Origin: Lineus longissimus
Taxonomy: Eukaryota > Nemertea > Pilidiophora > Heteronemertea > Lineidae
Length of the DNA: 64,000 nucleotides
NCBI RefSeq assembly: GCF_910592395.1
Contig: NC_088326.1
Span: 10,421,001 to 10,485,000 of the forward strand
Direction: 5' to 3'
Shown: in pieces, positions 1 to 9,700 of the stretch
Layout: each line of letters opens with the position of its first letter
How positions within the stretch are numbered: the stretch's first letter is position 1
Position numbers and translations under genes: made by a program
Notes under the pieces: model-generated
Told to the model about the DNA's origin: nothing
What the model saw: only the letters and a program-made list of their open reading frames with translations
The model's database searches: none

Positions 1-1566
1 TCGTTACAACATTTCAATGAAAGCAAAATGCTCTCATCGTGATAAAACTGTGTTGACATCCAATTATCGAAAAGTTCCGACAAAATAGTTAACCACGTTA
101 AGCCTTTGATTAAGAGGAAAACCAACGCCAAGTGCATTTTTTAGTTCATTATTTCACTCTGTGGAGGCCGAGCTGGCTTCCTTCAGCCCTGCTAGCTAAG
201 AGGTAACTCATGAACTAAAGTCTTTCAAACAGGTATTCGGTAAAAGTGACCTTCTTTCTGGTTAATAATTTCAACATACCGGTATCAGCTTTATGACCTA
301 CCATTTTGCGGGAACTTTTGTTTCATGTGACGTTAGCGGGAATAGTATGGGATAGGCGCGTGCTTGGAATCCCGTTGGCGTTGGCGTATCAAGTTGTGTA
401 GAGGTATATCTCCGAAGTAGACATAATATCCAAGCATATCGTCTTTTCCTGTATTAGCTTCAAGGTTCTGACGTCATTGTACACTACATTACAATGTACT
501 TTCCGATTGCGTGATGTAAAAGGGCTACGACCACCGATTCGTAGTAAAATTGTCAAATTTGTGTGACGTTTGAAATCAAACGACATCGGGAGCACTGGTG
601 GCCAATTCCAGCAGGGGCGGAACCAAGTTATCAAATATTGACTTCTGGTCCTGCGTAAGGAGGCTGGCATATCCACTGTGGCTATTTGGGTACTTGTCGT
701 ATCACAGGAAAGATTGAGTCCACTGACTTGGTACATAATTTGTTATGTAGGGTAGAAAGTGCATCCTTTTTAATACTTGTCGTTTGGAATTGACCACCCT
801 AAATAAGAAGACGGTCAGTGAACTCTTCCTTCCGGTAATATGTAATCCTAAAACACCTGGATATAGAATCAACCGCACTTTACAGTGTAAGTGCACCGGG
901 AAATGCACTATGCGCCAACGTAGCCTCGTGTTGAAGTGAGCGGTTATGGTTAGGCAACGATAACTGCATGTGTTGTTCAACATTTTAGCTCCACCCTCAC
1001 GGTTTTGGTGCCAGTGAGACAACCAATACCTCCAATTCGGTATCAATAATTCCTTAAACAAACAAGAACAAGGAGCGAAAAAACAACTGCACTTAAACTA
1101 TAGTACAAGAACTTTATTTCTTCAATATAAAAGACGTAAAATATATAATATCTGTACAGGGTTTTGTACAAAAATGACATGCTGGTCCACTGGATTTGAT
1201 CGTGACGTCATGAAGCATGGAACGGAGGATGTAAGGTCCTCTTGGCCACGTGACCATAATATTTGTATTCAAGTTATGTTCGTGATGCTTGATTCGGTGG
1301 GTAGATTCGTACAAAAATATTCGACTATAAAAATACGATATGAAAATATCGAACAATTATATGTGAGCGAGTTTTGGCCACCTGTTCGGTGACGTAGGAA
1401 CTTTGGTGATGAAAAAAAAAACTAACCCCGTCTAACTCTGATGTCCAGGAATCCAAATTTCCTGGCAGGATAGTCCCATCATGGCCTATCGCCAGTTGGA
1501 CTGAGGATTTCGGTGCATTCGCCTCTATCCTCAATCAGAAATCATGAAGAACTAGCTGTCAAGTGA

Positions 1567-1666
1567 CAGGTTTTGACCAATCGAACCCCCCGCATGTGAT
1601 CATGGCTGTACGATCATGACTGTGCCGGACAAGCATGATAGCTCTCTTCTGATTGGTCAATACCTG
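1567..1666. repeat. 100 bp foldback with about 20 bp arms
   Basis: The left arm 1567-1585 and the right arm 1647-1666 are near-perfect reverse complements, sharing TTGACCAATC and CAGGT ends. The loop contains two copies of GATCATG. It may be a very short MITE or a cruciform-forming sequence; no target duplication is evident. Confidence 0.5.
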
Positions 1667-2098
1667 CCAGGAAGTCCTAAATTGCTGCTTGAGGAAAGTG
1701 ACGAATGTCTTTGATACCAACATGACAAATGCGATGAACTCATTAAACAATATAGACAATAGTATTTAAGTCCATCACGCCAGAACTGGCTAATGTCAAC
1801 GATTTTAACCAAATAAATGGTTGCCGGACACGTACGTCAGGTTAAGGTGCGGGTGCCATTTAATTAAATTAAAGTGTAGTACGTTTTGAACGTAGCTTTT
1901 GAAATGTCATTATACATTATTTCTATACAGTACTCACATTTTTTAGTTACTTTCGATTTACTTTCCTATTTTCATTTTCCTAAAATGTACAGTTACGTTC
2001 ATCAACATCCAACAACTGCTTCGTTGTCTTCGATTCAAAAGCCGATATTGAGACACATTTTGAACCGTAGGGAAATTACCCCTTGTAGTACAACCCGA

Positions 2099-2117
2099 CC
2101 CCCCCCCCCCCCCCCCC
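2099..2117. repeat. poly-C tract
   Basis: Nineteen uninterrupted C, followed by a C/A-rich stretch to about 2160. Confidence 0.9.
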
Positions 2118-2801
2118 ACCCACACACCACCATCCCACTCAACCCAAACCCCACCAGACCTGCCAGTGTCAGAACTGCCTTGAACGAATTCCTTTTAGGC
2201 AACTTTAAACGTCATTCATATCAATATACAACCCCAAAAATTGATTGTGGCGCAACCATTGGCCTTCTTGAACCCAAAGAAACACCAACAGGTGCTGCCC
2301 TCTTTTGAGCACGTTATAAAAAACTGCATAAAATGACAAAGGCTTTAACTTGATTGAAATTGAGCATTTTCACTGTTGCATAGAAACTTCCCCACGCTCT
2401 CACACCCAAATGCTAATACATTCCTAGGTATGAGGTAAAAGGACAATATCAACAACTGTTTACCTCGGCCAACGCGATAGGATTAAAACGCCATCCTTCA
2501 ACGGGATATGTGTTGAGTAAATACATCACTTGGCCCAAATCACGTGTTCATTTTTTAATGGAACAATGGAAATAATATACAAGTGGTTCGGTCAAAGTTA
2601 TGGTGAAGTGAACTCCTGGAATGTGTTTGTTATGTCACAGTTTTTAAGATACACGGTATTTTCATTAGCCCTCGCTCAGACCAACATTCGCCTTTCCATA
2701 CCAGCGCACCTAGCGGTTGAATGGCGGAGCTTCGCAGAGGTATCGATGTTGCTGTGCGAGAATTAGCACAGTAATGTTGGCCTTTAATGCTATTTCGTTG
2801 A

Positions 2802-2807
2802 TTTATT
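2802..2807 (-). terminator. hey: candidate hey polyadenylation signal
   Basis: AATAAA on the minus strand about 300 bases after the hey stop, with an ATTAAA variant slightly further on (2782-2788 region). It is the first canonical hexamer in the 3' flank that I found. Transcript evidence would be needed to prefer it over later ones, such as the AATAAA near 1110. Confidence 0.35.
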
Positions 2808-3104
2808 GTCAGGTTGGACTAGCATTAAAAATGTTTTATAAATCCACGTATTTGTCAAGACTAGTTCGTTCAGTGTACGTCCGATGGCGTATGCTACATA
2901 CACAAGAAATGCTTACATCATACGTGTCGTCCACAATACTTGCTTACGTCACACGCAGCTAAAGCTTTATCCATCCTCTGATTGCACATAATTTGCTTGC
3001 GTATAGCACAAAGTGTAAAAATCCTAAATGCAATGCTGCAATGGCAGTGTGTAGAATTTAGATATAGTCATAATGGATGTAATCTAAAGTCTAGAAACTC
3101 ACTA

Positions 3105-3784
3105 TCAATAGGCCAACTCAGCACCCCATGGCCTATAGGGCTTGATACTAGCTGCAGCGTGCAGGGCAGAGGTTGTGGTGGGACTATAACTGTGCCCGGA
3201 TGGGGACATCATAGGCATAGAGTTTACGCTCAGAGACACCGGAAACTGCGTATGGACTTGCGAAAGTGTGGGTAACAATGGCTGCGCGTGGGAGATTTGA
3301 GCAGAGGAAGTAGATATGTTTGGCATCTGTGGAGCAACACTCGCAGTGGTGGGAATCCTCACGTTGTGTGGCATGTTGCTCAATGACGTCATACTGTCGG
3401 ATTGTCCAATCCTTGCCATGGTATCAGTACATGGGGGCATTCCCCCTAAATGTGACATACTGAGTTGATCGTTCTGAGTATTGTGTTGGGAGATCATTGA
3501 ACTCGACATTGACGTTGCTGGTGAGCTGCCGTATTGAGAGTTTAATCCGTGGTGACTAGGGACAGAGTTCCATGACGTGTTCTGGTGGCAGGCCTTCGTG
3601 GCGAGCTCGCGTTGGGCTGAGAAGCACTGCAGGTGGCTCATGAGACGGAGACGGAGGGGGTCTTGGATATCCATGCCCTCGGCGGTGACCAGATACCGAG
3701 CGACCTCAGCGGCGCACTCCCTGAAACCTACGCTTCTGTAATCCATAGCTAGCGAGGTGGGATCGTAGTAGTTTCCATTTAGAC
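3105..3784 (-). CDS. hey: hey exon 5 (Orange domain, linker, YRPW, stop)
   Basis: 680 bases from the acceptor TTCCAG (3790-3785) to the TGA at 3107-3105. It opens with (G)[15 protein letters not shown], carries the Orange domain ([10 protein letters not shown] to about SHLQCF), then a long Ser/Thr/Met/Gln-rich linker without charge clusters, and ends [16 protein letters not shown] is the presumed corepressor-contact motif of the family. The extra six residues after YRPW parallel the short tail after YRPW in vertebrate Hey1/Hey2. Confidence 0.96.
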
Positions 3785-6700
3785 CTGGAAAGACACAAGA
3801 TCAAGAACAATTTAGTCATTTGGCTAAGAGGGTGCTATCTACAAGCAAAAGTACATAACGTCATACCGGCTCTGATAAGCCATCGCAACAGCCAAACGCC
3901 CAACCCCAGCGGCCAATCGCCATGTAACGAATTTCATCGCAACCCTGAACTCTCACTCCCATTAGATGGCGGAGGGATGCATTTTGAGACATTCTGTACT
4001 GATCCACACCTGCCTGGTCTATTGTGAAACAACTTCACGCCAACGAGACCAGAGAACGCACACAAAATGTCCACACAATGCACACTGGAAATGATGTTCA
4101 CATTATGATGAATTGGACTTTCTTACAACAAATTGTGATATAAAGTTGCCTTTAGAAATCACGCGAAATTATGAGTAGCTTTTAATCGTTTCATTTTACG
4201 CTATATTTGGATTATTATTTCCGTGATGGGAATTGCTGAGTCTATTTTAAGTTTTGAGATTATTCAATTACTAATAATTTCATGCCCAGTTTATGATTAG
4301 AGGGCATTTCAATGGTTTCTGTGACTACGGGGTGTCCAAGCTTAGCGACATGATGCGTTATGTAATATCAACGTGCGTCCAGTTTCGGGCTTCACTTGGA
4401 ACATATCTTGGGTACCTGGTACCATCAGTGTAATAGACGATAACGAACCGAGTGGCATTCGAAAGGACATACAGCGATAGTGCCCGGGCTGATTGTAGTA
4501 GTACAGTAGAACCTCTCTATTAAGGACACCCTCACGACTGAAAAGTGCCGTCCTTATCAGGGAGGTGTCCTGATTAGAGAGGTCAAATTGAATGGGAACA
4601 ACCAATTTGGGACCAAAACTAGTGTCCTTAAAAGAGAGGTTGTCCTTAGTAGAGTGGTGTCCGCTAAGGGAGGTTCCACTGTATATGAGTAAATAGTATT
4701 TCCCTAATCACTTAGTATTGTGGCTGTCCTAGCTATGCATATCTAGACGTTGCCCCCCCCCCGCCGCCCGAACTAAAAACTTGATGCCGGCCAGCTACAT
4801 TGTCATATTTAGTTCAAGAATTATCAGAGCACCACGTCAGCAATGCAGCGCAGAAAGGGTTGAATACACCAAGGACATAATAACTCAAATAATCATAACA
4901 ACCGCGCCTTTCAAATACTAAAAAAAACTCTAAATGCCCCGACACATAAATCTTAAAACAAGTTTTGAAGTATCATTAAAATATAAACTAAGTCCTCCGG
5001 AGGGCAATGACGCATTCTTGTGTATCTCTTCGTTTTGTTGCGTCTCCAGTTCGCCATTGTTCGCACTTTCCCACTTGAGCATCGCGCGTGCGCAGTAGGG
5101 CGCACTACGAGACGTCGCACCGTGGGAAACTGAGTTACGCCAAGTCTCCACGTGTTTGTGTGTACATTGTACACAGGAGTCCGCTCCGGGTGGGCTGCAC
5201 AGATGCGGATGTACACTGGTATGCATCATGGTGTTGATATTTAGGTCAGGTTGAGTTGATACCTCTGGTTAAGATGTCGATTTAGGACAAATGACACTTC
5301 TTACCAGCAAATGGTTGGCGTACTACGAGGTCACGAGGTCGCGTCATCAGTTGATGGAAAAAAGTGATCCAGTCAGGCGGCTGCTCTGCTGCGTTCCGAT
5401 GCTGTAGACAAGGCAGAATACGGCAGGCCTGATCTGACTGATCAAAGTACATTAGAACCTCTCTATCAAGGACACTCTCGGGACAGACGAATTCTGTCCT
5501 TTATAGTGAGGTGTCCTGATTCGAGAGGTCTAATTAAATGGAGAAAACCTGACCAATTCGGGACCAAAACTAGTGTCCTTTATTAGAGAGGTTATGCTTA
5601 ATAGAGAGATGACCGCAAAGGGAGGTTCATATGCACTTTATTGGTCAACACTCAATACCTGTAAACCTTTATATTTTCGCCAGCGTCTTTTTCGCGAATG
5701 CACTGTCAAACGCTAACTGAAAAAACGCGAAAATATCAACTTAAGTGCATTAAAGTGACACCTTTGGCAGGAGCTGTGTTGGTTTTGTATGCGAAAATTG
5801 CTTCCAGGAGGACCGCAACCTCACCAAACAGGATCATGGTAACGCTGGCGAAAATCATTATTATTATTATCAGAATTGGTGTCATGCTACAAGTGGCGTC
5901 GTGTGGTGTCAAGCAGGAGTATTACCCTCCTGTTCAGGTAAACTACCACGCCCAAGTGGTCCCTTTGACCATAGAAATTCGGCAGCAAACGCGATGATGC
6001 AATTGTACGAGTGTCACGTGCTGGCATCTGTCAAACTGCTCGGCAACGCATGGCGTTCTACAGTCTGAACAAACAGTAGTAATTCTACGCTTGTTGTGGT
6101 TTGTAGGTAATTATGGTGTTTATTCAGGAATTTAGCATAGCAGTCGAGTGGGTTCGATTGTTTTGCTTTGAAATCCAGAAAGTGTGCCTTAGAATAGGGC
6201 AAATTCATGCAGTATAAGTCTTTACTATATGGCTGGTCGGGAGTTTCGCTAATTTCTTTTTTCAAATTTTAGCAGCAGCAATAATATCGTTCAATTCATG
6301 ATTTTCCCACCATATGACTAAGCTACAATTTCAATATTAGAATAAAGCAAATGAGGGCACAAAAAATAATGACGTCAGCAGTTTTATCGTAAAACATGTT
6401 GCTGTTCAATGAGCAAACTTTTTCATATTTTAATCCATGAGTGGCTGGGAAAACTTAACTTGAAAAAATTTGAATTGGTTTAAATGGATTTATAGACTTA
6501 TCAATAGTTAGAACTGTATTATAGAAATTAAAGTCGGTATAATTCCTCTATAACAAGATCAAAAGAACATTTCTCGCAAAAGAACAGATTATGGTAAACA
6601 CGGGTTGTTGGGAACGTGGTAAAGTTGACGTCAAGAAATTTGTGCAAATACCTACAACCATAAAAACTCATCAATTTTTCAATCAGAATTCAACCGGAGG

Positions 6701-9700
6701 AAAAGTCGATTGCACAGCTGATAGCTATAGCCTAAAATGCCTTCCACAGGCAATGAAGATAATGCCTAACCCGCACCCTATCAAATAATTTATTGCTTTC
6801 CGGAGAACGTCTCATGTGAGGGGTGACCCCCCCCCCCCCCCACCCCTTCCCATCTAAGCATTCACTCCCACTTTTCTCGAACGATGATTCACTCTCCGTT
6901 AGCGGTCAGGAGCATCACCCCCAAGGAAGCAAAGCACGTACCCCGCTCTCGAAGAATTGTACAATCGTAGATATCAAGGCACTCTCCGTAAGCGACGTCT
7001 TCAGAAACAACACCCCACACAAAAGCAACACTAGGACTCCGCTCTCGAAGAACGGCACAATCGGAGATAAGACACTCTCCGTAACAGACGTCTTCAGAAG
7101 CATCATCCAACAAAAAGCAGAACACTGACCCCCGCTGTCTAAGACTGCGCAGTGCTTGTGAGTGTCGCCCTCAATGGAGGCAACCGTGGGAAAGGTATCT
7201 CAGCCGCTTCTGTTGACACCTGGCCGATGACTGACGAGCGATGCGACAGATAACCCATGATCTTACAACACGCAGTGACACGGACGCATCCCAGTGATCT
7301 ATGAAGGTAAACAATGCGGCGAAGGCGTGAGAACCCGGAACGGTATCAGCGCCGCAACAGGCGTGTGTTGCATTCCTACGGCGGCCGTTTTAGAGGCCCG
7401 TTGATAGCATACGCGTTCGACGTTTTCCCTGCAATATTCGAGTGCTCTGGATTGCAGTCGTTATCTTTACGTGTAACATGATATGACTGGCAAAACTGTA
7501 CGGAGAACGCAAGAAAAGGATTGTTGAATCATTAAGTGACTATCTTACTTGTTAACAGAAGCGGTGGCGCGATGAGGATTTGATAGTTTCTATGAATGAA
7601 GGCCCTGGCTATTCCCTGATCAATTAATGTCAATTTGCATCAGTTGAAGCAGAGCATGGAACTTTCGCAAAATATTCAATTCAAGGAGTAGGAGAAAGAC
7701 AACACACACCAGCAAGAAGAATGCATTCCAGCCCCCGGCGTGGCCAAAAACAGCACGCGGTGCTCTAAACGAGACAGACCACGCGCCCAGTCTCTCCACT
7801 ATCAGCAATTCTGCCTTAGCAACGCGCGCAATCCACTTGATGCTGGGGAAACCACGCACTTGGTTACCGCGGCAAAACAGATGGCTGGCGAGAGCTCGAG
7901 TGCATGGTGTCGTTGCTTAGGAGATCACTGGTTCATATTTGTTTTCTGAAACGTTGTTGCGTACTGACAGTCTGTTAACGCCAATTAGCAGCTTCTTCAA
8001 AGTTCAAGAAAGAAAGATTTTTTTCATGACACCGGGCAGGTTATCGACAGTGTCTGTGTAGGCCTATTTCATTCACAGTCGTCGTACGTCACCCGCGCTT
8101 CGCGGACTGGGGATTTGTAGCGCACCCGGATATAAGCATACTTTTTAGCAATCGCTGATGGAAGGAAAAAACTTCGAAAGAACAAACAAATTTTTTTTCC
8201 AAAACCAGACCGGGTGTAATAACGTAGTGTAAATACACATTAATGATGACACAAACCGGGACGAAAACAAAACAGAGTCAAAATTCAAATTGTGCAACAC
8301 TCGAATCACCACAATTCCTGCTCCCCTCCCGCGCATGCCAACCTGTTCCTCAAGCAAACATAAACTTTACTTTTCCCATAGCCTGATGTGTCCGCGCCAC
8401 GGTCACAATAGGGCGCCCATTCATGAGCGGACAATGCCAGACAATTACCTAAAGAAGATATGGTGACTTATCACCCAATGTCAATTCCGATTTTACTATT
8501 TTTACTATTAAGTGCTGCTTTCTCACGCTTCTGGTCTCCGGCCCGGGATCGGTGATTCATTTTTCGAAATATCCCTGGTCATTTTTTTTCTCTGCGGCTG
8601 GGTCCGCAAATATTTTCATGGAAGCATTTGAATATGATCTGAAATATCTTTGTGAGTTTTCCGTGAAAGCGTGGTTAGAATGATCATCTTGATAACATAT
8701 CAACCCCGTCTAGTCCCGTTCGAAAAAAATCTACAAAAGAATCATAGGACTTCTTGCAACATCATTCTTGAATGAAATTGAATTGTTTCTCACCTTTTTG
8801 ATGTAATACTTTCAGGTGGTCAACCGTCATTTGTAATATCTCAGCCTTTTCTAACTTTGCCGAACCCTGAAAGAAGAAAAAAGGCAATTAGTCACATAAT
8901 TAGGTTAATTAGTCGAATTAATTAACAATGCAATGCACGTATTTTAGAGTCATAAGAAAATTACCATCGTAAAGAGATCGCTTATTGAAGGTGACAATTC
9001 AAATTAATGATGGCAATATGAGTTTGTAGGGAGCCTGGTTTACGAGTGCGTATAACGCCAATGGCTTAAATATGGCCATGTATATTCTATGGCCTGGTCC
9101 ATATTAAATGTATTGTTGATATCTTTGAGACGAACTTCGATACGCCGCCAAAGTTAACACGATTATCATCTCAAAGCCACGATACGACGTATTTGTAAAC
9201 GTTACCTAATGTGATCGAAACCTCTCTAATGAAATTAAAGTCTAAAGTTATTCAATGATGCTATTTTACTCTGACTGTATGAGCTTTCCATTCACGTTTA
9301 ATTAAATATCTGATCACCTAGAATTGGTTTAGAACGCAGGGAGTGACGCAAAAGTACATAAAAAACAGCATCTTTCAAACTGTCTTTTCAATGACTTCTT
9401 CTGACTCTTTCAAAATTCTAACATGATGCGTTCGTTATCTGTTGGTCACGCCTGGGTGCGTCTTGGTGAGATTCCCACGTTCTGAGGGGTCACTGTCGCC
9501 CGGGGGTGAGTGGCCTGACGCCGCTGCCAGTGACCAGCGTTTGCTTAACTCCTTTTGAATGTAATTTGGCCAGGATAGCAAGCACATTTTGTGTGAAGTG
9601 TACGCAGAATGTACAGTAGTTGCAGGGAAAGTTATATTGGATTGTTGAGCTCTTTCTATAATCAACATGACTGGTTCTCTTTCGGCAAGTGCCACTGGCC

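Larger units (their letters stand above)
1..3104. other. 3' flank of hey, no gene seen
   Basis: The open frames here are short and unstructured; the longest (1886-2308) runs through a poly-C tract and is not convincing. Contents: an imperfect inverted repeat at 1567-1666, a C19 tract at 2099-2117 followed by an AC-rich stretch, and the presumed hey 3' untranslated region just below 3105. Confidence 0.6.

Noticed and set aside
1886-2308. 140-codon open frame
   Set aside because: It passes through a 19-base C tract and a C/A-rich stretch; no domain, no splice context.
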